The translations under genes were made by a program, and so were the position numbers. From Phycisphaerales bacterium (GTDB taxonomy: Bacteria > Planctomycetota > Phycisphaerae > SM23-33), in contig PMYM01000012.1 in assembly GCA_003171235.1 (NCBI GenBank), positions 1 through 14,003 of the forward strand: a stretch of DNA of 14,003 nt. Reading direction: 5' to 3'. Positions within the stretch are counted from its first letter, which is position 1, and every line of letters begins with the position of its first letter. This document shows positions 1-6,458 of the stretch, in pieces. The notes beneath the pieces are model-generated. The model was not told the origin of the DNA. It was given only the letters and a program-made list of their open reading frames with translations, and made no database searches.

Positions 1-306
1 GACCAGTTGCACATCAAGCCTTATCTGTTTAAGCGGATGCTCCGCAGCCGACGGCTCAGCGCCATGCTCGAATGCCAGGCCATGCTGGGCCAGAAGCTGG
101 CGACGCTGGGAGCCCGGGCCAATTCCGACAACGCCGCCGACACGCTGGCGCTGGTCGCCCTGGACGACAGCGCCCGGCCGGAGACGCGGCGCAAGGCCGC
201 CATGGCGCTGCTGCACCTCGCCGGGGACAACCCCTACCGGAAGATGACCTATACGGAAAAGCCGGTGGAGGATTTCACCGCGGAGGCCGCGGGGAAGAAA
301 ACATCC
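1..306 (+). CDS. 3' end of an unrecognised gene, running into a repeat
   Basis: Frame 1 is open from the first base, so the gene begins left of the window. The visible part (about 90 residues before repeat sequence starts) is rich in Ala, Leu, Arg and charged residues and looks alpha-helical, with a run reading PETRRKAAMALLHLAGDNP. I recognise no family. Codon choice (GCC, CTG, CGC) matches the coding style of neighbouring genes, which supports a real gene. No stop codon follows in this frame: from about base 275 the frame enters CGCAGAG-type repeats and stays open, antisense to three other genes, to a TGA at 5518-5520. The end given here is an estimate of where repeat-derived sequence takes over, not an observed stop. 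The native stop may have been lost by repeat insertion or shifted by a frame error. Confidence 0.45.
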
Positions 307-697
307 AACGCAGAGGACGCGGGGACAAACAGATTTAACGCAGAGGCCGCAGAGGACGCAGAGGACGGAAAGAGGAAGACAAGACAGGAAAACAGATTTA
401 CCACAGAGAACACAAAGAACACCGAGAATTGCAAGAAGAAGACAGAAGAGCACAAGAAACTCAACACAGAGACACAGAGACTCAGAGAAGAGAAAACAGG
501 TCTCTTGGAATTCCTCTGTGTGCCTCAGTGCCTCTGTGTCGATTCTTCTGTTGCTCCTTCTTCTGAATCCTTCAGTCCTCCGTGTCCTCTGCGTCCTTTG
601 CGTTTAAATTCTTCTCTTTCCGTTGCCCTTTATTCTGAATCTTTCAGTCCTCCGTGTCCTCTGCGCCCTCTGCGTTTAAGTTCTTCTCTTTCCGCTG
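275..697. repeat. CGCAGAG/CACAGAG inverted-repeat complex
   Basis: This is the longest gap without a clear gene. Left-hand arms are purine-rich tandem words: CGCAGAGG units at about 307-368 (9-bp step), CACAGAGAA-like units at 398-428 (9-bp step) and CACAGAGA units at 462-488 (8-bp step). Right-hand arms are the complementary pyrimidine-rich words CCTCTGTG/CCTCTGCG at 513-542, 575-605 and 644-677. The innermost arms (462-488 and 513-542) can pair over a short loop and the outer arms can pair around them, giving a nested hairpin. A weaker copy (CCGCGGAGGCCGCGG) begins near 278, inside the end of the upstream frame. I recognise this purine word as a common source of spurious ORFs in environmental genomes. 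Its function is unknown to me. It lies 3' of both flanking genes, so a role as a bidirectional terminator is possible. Confidence 0.8.
561..697 (+). repeat. 72-bp tandem duplication within the repeat complex
   Basis: Bases 561-626 and 633-698 align without gaps at an offset of 72, and by eye I count five mismatches. Each copy contains TTCTGAAT, then CAGTCCTCCGTGTCCTCTGC, a TGCGTTTAA stretch and TTCTTCTCTTTCCG. The unit is larger than the 8-9-bp word inside it, so a whole arm with its flank was duplicated. Confidence 0.8.
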
Positions 698-703
698 CGT
701 TTC

Positions 704-739
704 GTTCCGATCCGTTCCGTCTGGTTCCGAATGGTTCCC
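704..739 (+). repeat. four GTTCC words at exact 10-bp spacing
   Basis: GTTCCG occurs at 704, 714 and 724, and GTTCCC at 734, each 10 bp apart with unrelated bases between. A small palindrome (CGCGC-AAT-GCGCG, 741-753) follows. This lies 43-92 bp downstream of the antiporter stop on the minus strand. The 10-bp step matches about one helical turn, which could suit a protein binding one face of the DNA, but it may equally be a decayed tandem repeat. Confidence 0.5.
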
Positions 740-795
740 CCGCGCAATGCGCGCAGTTTGTGGCAGCACAAGCAGTTAGGCTGGAATGGCCCGGT

Positions 796-2247
796 TCATA
801 CCCAGCGCAGCACGAAGAACACAAATGTCAGCAGGATGAACACCGGCAGCAGCACGCAGGCGCTGTAGGCCATGTAGTGCAGGAAGCTGGGCATCCTGAC
901 GCCGCGCTCCTGGGCGATGGCCTTGACCATGAAGTTTGGCCCGTTGCCGATGTAGGTGTTGGCCCCCATGAAGACCGAGCCCAGGCTCAGGGCCACCAAC
1001 AGGTCGGTGGCGATGCGGCCCCCGCCCAGCAGGGCGGTGACGCCGGCGCCGGGGGCAACGGGCAGCGTGCCGGCCGTCTCGAAGAACACCACGTAGGTCG
1101 GGGCGTTGTCCAGGAAACTGGACAGGCCCCCGCTGGCCCAGAAGAATTGCCAGGGCTGGGTCAGACCCAGCGAGGGCCCTTGGACCTTGAGCATCTCGAT
1201 GGGGGCCTGCATGGTGATGAATATGCCCAGGAACAGTGCGGCCACCTCGGCGATGGCGGCGAAGTTGAAGTGGTTTGCCCGGCGGATGCCCGCCGGCGTG
1301 GTCAAGAGGGAGAGGCCGGCCAGGCCCAGCATGACCAACTCGCGCAGGAAGTCGGGCACGACGGCCCGGCTAAGTTCGCCCAGGTATCGCGGCAGGATGG
1401 GTTGTCCGGGCACCAGCAGGGCCACGGCCCCCACCACCCCGGCCAGGTAGAGCAGGTTGATCTTGCCGGCCAGGCGCAGGGGCTGGACGACCGCCTGGTC
1501 GCGGGCGATGGTCCCGGGGCTCTCGCGGCGGTAGGCCCGCACGTCCCAGATGTAGTAGATGCCCAGGAGCAGCCCCACGCAGCAGAGCCACTTGCCCGCC
1601 AGCCCCAGCGTCCAGAAGAAACTCACGCCCCTCAGGTAGCCCAGGAACAAGGGCGGGTCGCCGATGGGCAGCAGGCAGCCGCCGATGTTGCACACCAGGA
1701 AGATGAAGAAGATCACCGTGTGCTTGACGTGACGGCGCTGGGAGTTGGTCTGCAGCAGCGGGCGGATCAAGAGCATGGCCGCACCGGTGGTGCCGATGAG
1801 GTTGGCCAGCACCGCCCCAACGGCCAGGAACAGGGTGTTGGTGCGGGGGTGGGCAGGCAGGTCGCCCCGCAGTTGGATGCCGCCGCTGATGGTGTAGAGA
1901 GCAAACAGCAGCACGATGAAGGGCAGGTACTCATCCAGCAGGGCGGCGCGGAGCTGGTGGATCAGCATCGGCCAGCCGGCCCCGATGGCGGCGTACTGCC
2001 CGTGCTCCAGGAACATCGTGCCCGGGTGCGCCAGGCCGTAGAACAGCCCCACCGGCAGCGACAGGGCCAGGGCGATCAGCAGCTTGTTGCGATTGTGCTG
2101 CCAGAATCGGTGGCAGGCGGGGATCAGGGGCAGGAGGGCAATCGCCAGCAGCAGGGCCACGAAGGGCGCAGCCGACCATGCCGGCGGGACGTAATTCTCC
2201 GCCGGGGCTCCGACGGCAAGGATGCCTGCTGCCCAGGTCATGCCCAT
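796..2247 (-). CDS. Sodium:proton antiporter / CitMHS-NhaD-type ion transporter
   Basis: The 483-residue product is an inner-membrane protein with about a dozen hydrophobic segments, starting near residue 25 and ending in a C-terminal segment (LLPVFILLTFVFFVLRW). Motifs typical of the ion-transporter superfamily are visible: a loop reading NLIGTTGAAMLLIRPLL, then NIGGCLLPIGDPPLFLGYL in the first half, and in the second half SSFLDNAPTYVVFFE followed by GANTYIGNGPNFMVKAIA. The paired loops with DNAPTY and GNGPN are what I know from CitMHS-like/NhaD-type transporters annotated as sodium:proton antiporters, so Na+/H+ exchange is the best guess; an organic-anion substrate cannot be excluded. The ATG at 2247 has no convincing Shine-Dalgarno. 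The next ATG is two codons in. The upstream 111 bp to the fhs stop is filled by the CAATTG inverted repeat. Same strand as fhs, so it could be co-transcribed. Confidence 0.85.
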   Translation of the reverse strand: MGMTWAAGILAVGAPAENYVPPAWSAAPFVALLLAIALLPLIPACHRFWQHNRNKLLIALALSLPVGLFYGLAHPGTMFLEHGQYAAIGAGWPMLIHQLRAALLDEYLPFIVLLFALYTISGGIQLRGDLPAHPRTNTLFLAVGAVLANLIGTTGAAMLLIRPLLQTNSQRRHVKHTVIFFIFLVCNIGGCLLPIGDPPLFLGYLRGVSFFWTLGLAGKWLCCVGLLLGIYYIWDVRAYRRESPGTIARDQAVVQPLRLAGKINLLYLAGVVGAVALLVPGQPILPRYLGELSRAVVPDFLRELVMLGLAGLSLLTTPAGIRRANHFNFAAIAEVAALFLGIFITMQAPIEMLKVQGPSLGLTQPWQFFWASGGLSSFLDNAPTYVVFFETAGTLPVAPGAGVTALLGGGRIATDLLVALSLGSVFMGANTYIGNGPNFMVKAIAQERGVRMPSFLHYMAYSACVLLPVFILLTFVFFVLRWV

Positions 2248-2259
2248 ACGCTAGAGAGT

Positions 2260-2347
2260 CAATTGCCAATTGCCAATTGCCAATTGTCAATTGAGGAGGG
2301 GCCAACGGCACTTCCCTGTTCAATTGGCAATTGGCAATTGGCAATTG
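2260..2347. repeat. CAATTGC inverted repeat with 7-bp period
   Basis: The left arm has CAATTG at 2260, 2267, 2274, 2281 and 2288. The right arm has it at 2321, 2328, 2335 and 2342. Spacing is exactly 7 bp in both arms, with the seventh base C (T once) on the left and G on the right, so the arms pair. The loop is 2294-2320 and GC-rich. The element sits between the fhs stop (2359-2361) and the antiporter start (2247) and fills nearly the whole gap. In RNA it would form a long AU-rich hairpin, either a terminator for fhs or a structure next to the antiporter start codon. Confidence 0.9.
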
Positions 2348-2358
2348 AAAATCGGCAA

Positions 2359-4104
2359 TCAGAACATTCCTATGACATTCCCGTCCTTGTCCAGGTCCAC
2401 GTCCATGAAGGCCGGGCGGGAGGGCAGGCCGGGCATGGTGCGCATGGCCCCCAGCAGGGGGTAGAGAAAGCCCGCCCCGGCCGATGCCCGCACCTCGCGC
2501 ACCGGCACGATGAAGCCGCGCGGCACGCCTTTCTGGGTCGGGTCGTGGGAGAGCGACAGGTGGGTCTTGGCCATGCAGATGGGCAGGTTGGACAGGCCGG
2601 CCTTTTCGTAGGCGGCGATCTGTTTCTGGGCCAGCGGCTCGTACGACACCCCGCCGGCCAGGTAAACCTTGGTGGCGATGGTATGGATCTTGTCCTTGAT
2701 GGACATCTCGTCGGGGTACAGCAGTTTGAAGTTGGAGGGCTGCCGGCAGGCGGCGACCACGGCGTTGGCCAGCTCGACCGCCCCGGCCCCGCCCTGTGCC
2801 CAGTGGTTGGCGACCACGGCCGACATCGCGCCAGCCGATACTGCCGCCTGGCGGGCCAGCTCCAGCTCCCCCGGCGTGTCGGTGGGGAAGGCGTTGATGG
2901 CCACCACCACCGGCACGCCGAACATGCGGGCGATCTCGATGCAGCGGGCCATGTTGGCCGTGCCCTTCTCCAGCAGCGGCAGGTTCTCCTGGACGTACTC
3001 GGCCGGCAGGGGTCTGCCGGGCGTGACCTTGGGCCCGCCGCCGTGCATCTTGAGGGCGCGGATGGTGGCCACCACCACCACACAGTCGGGCGCCAGGCCC
3101 GAGGAGCGGCACTTGATGTCCATGAACTTTTCCATGCCCATGTCGGCGGCGAAGCCGCTCTCGGTGACCACGTAGTCGGCCAGCTTCAGGGCGATGCGGT
3201 CGGCGATGATGGAGCTGTTGCCGTGGGCGATGTTGGCGAATGGCCCGGCGTGGACGAATACCGGCTGGCCCTCCAGCGTCTGCATGAGGTTGGGCTTGAT
3301 GGCGTCCTTGAGCAGCACCAGCATGGCCCCGGTGGCGCCCAGGTCGTTGGCGGTAACCGGCTCGCCCCGGCGATTCAGGCCGATGATGATCCGGCCCAGG
3401 CGCTGGCGCATATCCTCCAGGCCGCCGGCCAGGGCCAGGATGGCCATGACCTCGCTGGCCACCGAGATGTCAAAGCCGCTCTGGCGAGTGGGCCCGTCGT
3501 CGTGGCCGCCCAGCCCGGTGGTGACGTTCCGCAGCGCCCGGTCGTTGACGTCCACCACTCTCCGCCAGGTGACGGCGCAGGGGTCGATGTCCAGGCGCTT
3601 CAGGCGCGACCTGGCGATCTGCTCGTCAGTGGAGTTGGCCTCGTGGAAGATGCGGGCGTCGATGGCCGCCGCCAGCAGGTTGTTGGCGATGGAGACGGCG
3701 TGGATGTCGCCGGTGAGGTGGAGGTTGAATTCCTCCATGGGAATGACCTGGCTGTAGCCCCCGCCGGCCGCCCCACCCTTGATGCCGAAGGTCGGGCCCA
3801 TCGAGGGCTGGCGGATGCACAGGAAGGGGCGCTTGCCGATCTTGCCCAGGCCCTGCGTCAGGCCGACGCTGGTGGTGGTCTTGCCCTCGCCCAGGGGCGT
3901 GGGGGTGATGGCCGTCACGTCGATGTACTTGCCGCTGGGCCGGCCGGCCAGGGAGGCCAGTATGTCCAGCTTGACCTTGGCCTTGAACTGGCCGTAGGAC
4001 TCCACGAATTCGCCGGCGATGCCGGCTTGGCGGGCCAGCTCGACTATGGGCATGGGCTTGGCGGCGCGGGAGATCTCTATGTCCGAGGGAATCTTACCGG
4101 CCAT
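2359..4104 (-). CDS. fhs: Formate-tetrahydrofolate ligase
   Basis: Cytoplasmic enzyme that uses ATP to join formate to tetrahydrofolate, giving 10-formyl-THF for purine synthesis and one-carbon metabolism, or the methyl branch of the Wood-Ljungdahl pathway in acetogens. The 581-residue product is full length (the family is usually about 555-560). The ATP-binding loop TPTPLGEGKTT is at residues 67-77. Both family signatures are present: GIKGGAAGGGY at about 107-117 and VATIRALKMHGG at about 345-356. The EEFNLHLTGDIHA segment near 124-136 is also conserved. The ATG at 4104 has GAAAGG six bases upstream. The C-terminus reads DVDLDKDGNVIGMF, the normal ending. No other Wood-Ljungdahl gene is in the window, so its pathway here is open. 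A possible promoter lies just upstream, after the AGCTTT repeat. Confidence 0.97.
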   Translation of the reverse strand: MAGKIPSDIEISRAAKPMPIVELARQAGIAGEFVESYGQFKAKVKLDILASLAGRPSGKYIDVTAITPTPLGEGKTTTSVGLTQGLGKIGKRPFLCIRQPSMGPTFGIKGGAAGGGYSQVIPMEEFNLHLTGDIHAVSIANNLLAAAIDARIFHEANSTDEQIARSRLKRLDIDPCAVTWRRVVDVNDRALRNVTTGLGGHDDGPTRQSGFDISVASEVMAILALAGGLEDMRQRLGRIIIGLNRRGEPVTANDLGATGAMLVLLKDAIKPNLMQTLEGQPVFVHAGPFANIAHGNSSIIADRIALKLADYVVTESGFAADMGMEKFMDIKCRSSGLAPDCVVVVATIRALKMHGGGPKVTPGRPLPAEYVQENLPLLEKGTANMARCIEIARMFGVPVVVAINAFPTDTPGELELARQAAVSAGAMSAVVANHWAQGGAGAVELANAVVAACRQPSNFKLLYPDEMSIKDKIHTIATKVYLAGGVSYEPLAQKQIAAYEKAGLSNLPICMAKTHLSLSHDPTQKGVPRGFIVPVREVRASAGAGFLYPLLGAMRTMPGLPSRPAFMDVDLDKDGNVIGMF

Positions 4105-4133
4105 CAGCGTCCTTTCGGTCTCTGGATCGTCCT

Positions 4134-4162
4134 TTTATACCATCGCGGGGATGTCAGGATAA
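4134..4162 (-). promoter_or_regulatory. Possible sigma70-like promoter for fhs
   Basis: On the minus strand, TTATCC (4162-4157) and TATAAA (4139-4134) are separated by 17 bp, and the -10-like box ends 29 bases before the fhs ATG. The -10 matches five of six consensus positions but the -35 only three. It lies between the AGCTTT repeat and the gene, which would let fhs be expressed independently of rsmA. Confidence 0.3.
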
Positions 4163-4166
4163 CGGC

Positions 4167-4261
4167 AAAGCCCAAAGCTGAAAACTTAAAGCTGAAAGAA
4201 GAACAGGACTCTGGTTGTGCCCAATTCCTATTTCAGCTTTCAGCTTTTAGCTTTCAGCTTT
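4167..4261. repeat. AGCTTTC inverted repeat with 7-bp period, overlapping the rsmA 3' end
   Basis: The left arm is five 7-bp units starting at 4167, 4174, 4181, 4188 and 4195, variants of AAAGCTG. The right arm is CAGCTTT, CAGCTTT, TAGCTTT, CAGCTTT at 4234, 4241, 4248 and 4255. The arms are complementary and separated by about 32 bases. The right arm overlaps the last seven codons and the stop of rsmA (4240-4242). It lies between rsmA and fhs on the same strand, so it may end rsmA transcription. Confidence 0.9.
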
Positions 4262-5172
4262 GTGTCTCCGGCCAGGAAGTTCGCCAGCGCCCGATACTGC
4301 TCCGGCCGGATGCTGCCGGGGCGCAGGCCCGGGTCGATGCCGCTGCCCTGGAGGGCGGCCAGGAAGGCCTCGCCGGCGAAGCCCAGGTTGCTCAGGCGGG
4401 CGGCGGCGATGATCTTCTTTCGCCGCTGGGAGAAGGCCGCCGCCAGCACGGCGCTGAGCATTGGCAGTTCGGTCAGTTGGCCGGCCAGGGCAGGGTCGAA
4501 GTCCAGGCGGACCATCTGCGAATACACCTTGGGCCGCGGCCAGAAGGCCTCCGGCGGCAGCACCCTGCCCGCCTGGGCATGCGCAAGCAGGGCCGTCAGC
4601 ACGCTGACGGGGCCGTAGGATTCATCGTCCGCCCCGGCCAGAAAACGCCCGGCCAGTTCCTTCTGCACGGTAAACGTCAGCCGGTCGAACACTACCGGGT
4701 GGTCGGCCCGCCCGCGCATCGCCCGCCAGGACTGCTCCAGGCAATTAGCCACCACCGGCACAGCGATGTTGTAGGGCAGGTTGGAGACCAGGGAACAGCT
4801 CACCGCGGAGGGCGCAGAGGAGGAAACGGCCAGTTGCTCAAGCATCTCGGGCGCGAGTTGATGCTTTCCGGCCAGGGCGTCCTGGCACAGGACGGTCAGG
4901 CGCGGGTGACTGCCCAGGCGGGCGCGGAGGATTTCGGCCAGTCCGCGGTCGAACTCCACCGCCACCACGCTGCCGTAGCGGCCAAGCAGTTCCTCGGTGA
5001 GCGAGCCGGTGGCCGGGCCGACCTCCAGCACCGTATCGGCCGGGGCGAGCTGGGCCAACTCCAGCAGCTTGGCCATGAGGTTGGCGTCGATGAGGAAGTT
5101 CTGGCCCAACCGGCCATTGGGCTCCCTGCCGGCGGCGGAGAGGATTTCCTTTATCTGCGTCAGCGTCTGCAA
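4240..5172 (-). CDS. rsmA: 16S rRNA (adenine1518-N6/adenine1519-N6)-dimethyltransferase
   Basis: RsmA (KsgA) uses S-adenosylmethionine to dimethylate two adjacent adenines near the 3' end of 16S rRNA during small-subunit maturation in the cytoplasm. The 310-residue product shows LGQNFLID (22-29), the SAM-binding motif VLEVGPATGSLT (48-59), the acidic Glu73 after VVAV, Asp98 in CQDAL, and the catalytic NLPYNI (131-136). The start is TTG at 5172, chosen because a perfect AGGAGG lies eight bases upstream. Two oddities come from repeats. Residues about 115-125 (AVSSSAPSAVS) are encoded by a CGCAGAG-type fragment and make the stretch before NLPYNI about ten residues longer than in E. coli KsgA. 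The last residues (KLKAKS) and the stop are encoded by an arm of the AGCTTT repeat. The core motifs are intact, so it is probably functional. Confidence 0.95.
   Translation of the reverse strand: MQTLTQIKEILSAAGREPNGRLGQNFLIDANLMAKLLELAQLAPADTVLEVGPATGSLTEELLGRYGSVVAVEFDRGLAEILRARLGSHPRLTVLCQDALAGKHQLAPEMLEQLAVSSSAPSAVSCSLVSNLPYNIAVPVVANCLEQSWRAMRGRADHPVVFDRLTFTVQKELAGRFLAGADDESYGPVSVLTALLAHAQAGRVLPPEAFWPRPKVYSQMVRLDFDPALAGQLTELPMLSAVLAAAFSQRRKKIIAAARLSNLGFAGEAFLAALQGSGIDPGLRPGSIRPEQYRALANFLAGDTKLKAKS
4800..4823. repeat. CGCAGAG-family fragment inside rsmA
   Basis: On the minus strand this reads TCCTCTGCGCCCTCCGCGGT, almost the same as the CCTCTGCGCCCTCTGCG arm at 659-675. It is in frame in rsmA and encodes SSAPSAV. 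No opposing arm is visible nearby, so it is a lone half-element. Confidence 0.7.
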
Positions 5173-5180
5173 GGCCTAAG

Positions 5181-5186
5181 CCTCCT
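5181..5186 (-). promoter_or_regulatory. Ribosome binding site for rsmA (decides TTG start)
   Basis: AGGAGG on the minus strand, eight bases before the TTG at 5172-5170. This supports a TTG start for rsmA. Confidence 0.8.
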
Positions 5187-5234
5187 GTACTGCCACAGAT
5201 TAGAGCAGATGAATTATTTGAGCAACCGGGATTC

Positions 5235-5363
5235 TACGCAGAGGCGCAGAGAACGCAGAGAACGGAATGAGACAAGCAAGAACAGAAAGGCGTCTTACAA
5301 AAGAAACGCCCAAAAACAATTCGGCTTTTTCTTTTCTCTCTGCGCCCTCTGCGCCTCTGCGTA
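5235..5363. repeat. CGCAGAG inverted repeat between divergent genes
   Basis: The left arm (5235-5265) has CGCAGAGG, CGCAGAGAA and CGCAGAGAA. The right arm (about 5335-5363) has TCTGCGCCCTCTGCGCCTCTGCG, which is complementary. The 70-base loop is A-rich, then T-rich. It occupies the 283-bp gap between the rsmA start (5172) and the oxidoreductase start (5456), so here it lies in a divergent promoter region rather than 3' of a gene. I see no confident promoter in the remaining sequence. Confidence 0.85.
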
Positions 5364-5440
5364 TGATCTTGGACTTTCAAATTCAATGCTCAAGACTCGC
5401 AATTGGGAAGCTCGTTCCTACCATGTACCACGGCAGCGAC

Positions 5441-5447
5441 AAAGGAG
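5441..5447 (+). promoter_or_regulatory. Ribosome binding site for the oxidoreductase
   Basis: AAAGGAG eight bases before the ATG at 5456. It fixes the start there rather than at an in-frame ATG at 5267, whose extra 63 codons would be repeat sequence. Confidence 0.85.
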
Positions 5448-5455
5448 CCAAACCC

Positions 5456-6451
5456 ATGAAGGCGGCGTACATCGAACGGCACGGCGGGCCGGAGGTCATA
5501 CAAGTCGGCCAGCGGCCTGACCCCAAGTGCAAACCCGGCGAGGTGCTGGTGGCGGTCAAGGCCTGCGGGCTGAACCACCTGGACCTGTGGGTGCGGATGG
5601 GCGGGGGGCGGAAGTTCCCCCTGCCGCTGGTGCCCGGCTGCGACATCGCCGGCGTCCGCACGGACACCGGCGCCGAGGTGGTGGTCTTCCCGGGCGTCTG
5701 GACCGCCCCGGCGCCCTACCCCGGGGGCAGCGTGGGACTGGCCGACGACTTTGCCATCATCGGCGCCCACCGCGACGGCGGCATGGCCGAGCTGGTCGCC
5801 CTGCCGGAGCGCAACTGCCTGCCCAAGCCGCCGCGGCTGTCCTTCGTGCAGGCGGCGTCTGTGCCGGTGGTGTTCACCACGGCCTGGCACATGCTGATGG
5901 CGCGGGCCGGCCTGTCGCCGGGGCAGTGGGCGCTGATCAACGCCGCCGGTTCGGGGGTCTCCTCGGCGGGCATCCAGATCGCCCGCCTGGCCGGGGCGCG
6001 CGTCATCGCCACCAGCAGCACACCCCAGAAGCTCGCCCGCGCCGCCCAGCTCGGCGCCACCCACGTCATCAACTACAAGACCGAAGATGTGGCCGCCCGG
6101 GTGCGCCAGATTACCGGCGGGCACGGGGCCGACGTCATCCTCGACCACGTCGGCTTGGCCAACTGGCCGGCCAACATGGCGGCCCTGGCCCGCGGGGGCA
6201 AGCTGGTCATCTGCGGCGTCACCGGCGGCTCCGACGTGCCCCTTGCCCTGGGGCCGTTGTACTACCAGTCGCAGTCGGTCCTGGGCTCGACCCTGGGCAG
6301 GCCGGAGGACCTCGCCCGCTGCCTGGACCTGCTGGCGGGCGGCGAGCTTCAGACCGTCATCGACCGCACCTTCACCCTGGAAGAGTTGCCCCAGGCACAC
6401 CGCTATCTGGAGGCCGGCGGGCAGTTCGGCAAGGTGGTGATCGAGATATAG
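5456..6451 (+). CDS. Zinc-free medium-chain dehydrogenase / quinone oxidoreductase family protein
   Basis: The 331-residue cytoplasmic protein begins MKAAYIERHGGPEV and shows the GroES-like N-terminal domain (CGLNHLDLWVRMG at about 37-49, PLVPGCDIAG at about 57-66). A Rossmann nucleotide-binding domain follows, with AAGSGVSSAGIQIA at 163-176 and GADVILDHVG further on. It ends with the usual EAGGQFGKVVIEI. Members use NAD(P)H to reduce quinones, enals or similar carbonyls; the substrate here is unknown. In related zinc-binding members a four-cysteine lobe lies after the VVVNPG-like strand. Here that region (about 75-105) contains no cysteine, so structural zinc is unlikely. The start is set by AAAGGAG at 5441. 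The stop is followed within a few bases by the CGATTTT inverted repeat. It is transcribed away from rsmA and toward the efflux operon. Confidence 0.9.
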   Translation: MKAAYIERHGGPEVIQVGQRPDPKCKPGEVLVAVKACGLNHLDLWVRMGGGRKFPLPLVPGCDIAGVRTDTGAEVVVFPGVWTAPAPYPGGSVGLADDFAIIGAHRDGGMAELVALPERNCLPKPPRLSFVQAASVPVVFTTAWHMLMARAGLSPGQWALINAAGSGVSSAGIQIARLAGARVIATSSTPQKLARAAQLGATHVINYKTEDVAARVRQITGGHGADVILDHVGLANWPANMAALARGGKLVICGVTGGSDVPLALGPLYYQSQSVLGSTLGRPEDLARCLDLLAGGELQTVIDRTFTLEELPQAHRYLEAGGQFGKVVIEI

Positions 6452-6458
6452 GAATTTT

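Noticed and set aside
275..697. An insertion sequence or transposon
   Set aside because: No transposase-like frame, terminal inverted repeat pair or target-site duplication is visible. The sequence is explained by tandem short words.
2260..2347. CRISPR array
   Set aside because: The repeated units are 7 bp with no spacers, and they form two opposing arms. The same holds for the elements at 4167 and 6459.
5267..5455. An N-terminal extension of the oxidoreductase from the ATG at 5267
   Set aside because: The 63 extra codons are translated repeat sequence, whereas ATG 5456 has a good ribosome binding site and the family's usual start.
307..5520. The continuous plus-strand frame as a giant 1,837-residue protein
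   Set aside because: It is antisense and codon-aligned to three genes with strong family motifs, and its length follows from the rarity of TTA, CTA and TCA codons. Its composition (runs of His, Gln, Gly, Ala, Val) is typical of a shadow frame.
5390..6400. A long minus-strand ORF over the oxidoreductase
   Set aside because: It shows no motif and a His/Gly/Arg-biased composition, and it lies opposite a clearly coding gene: a GC-rich shadow.
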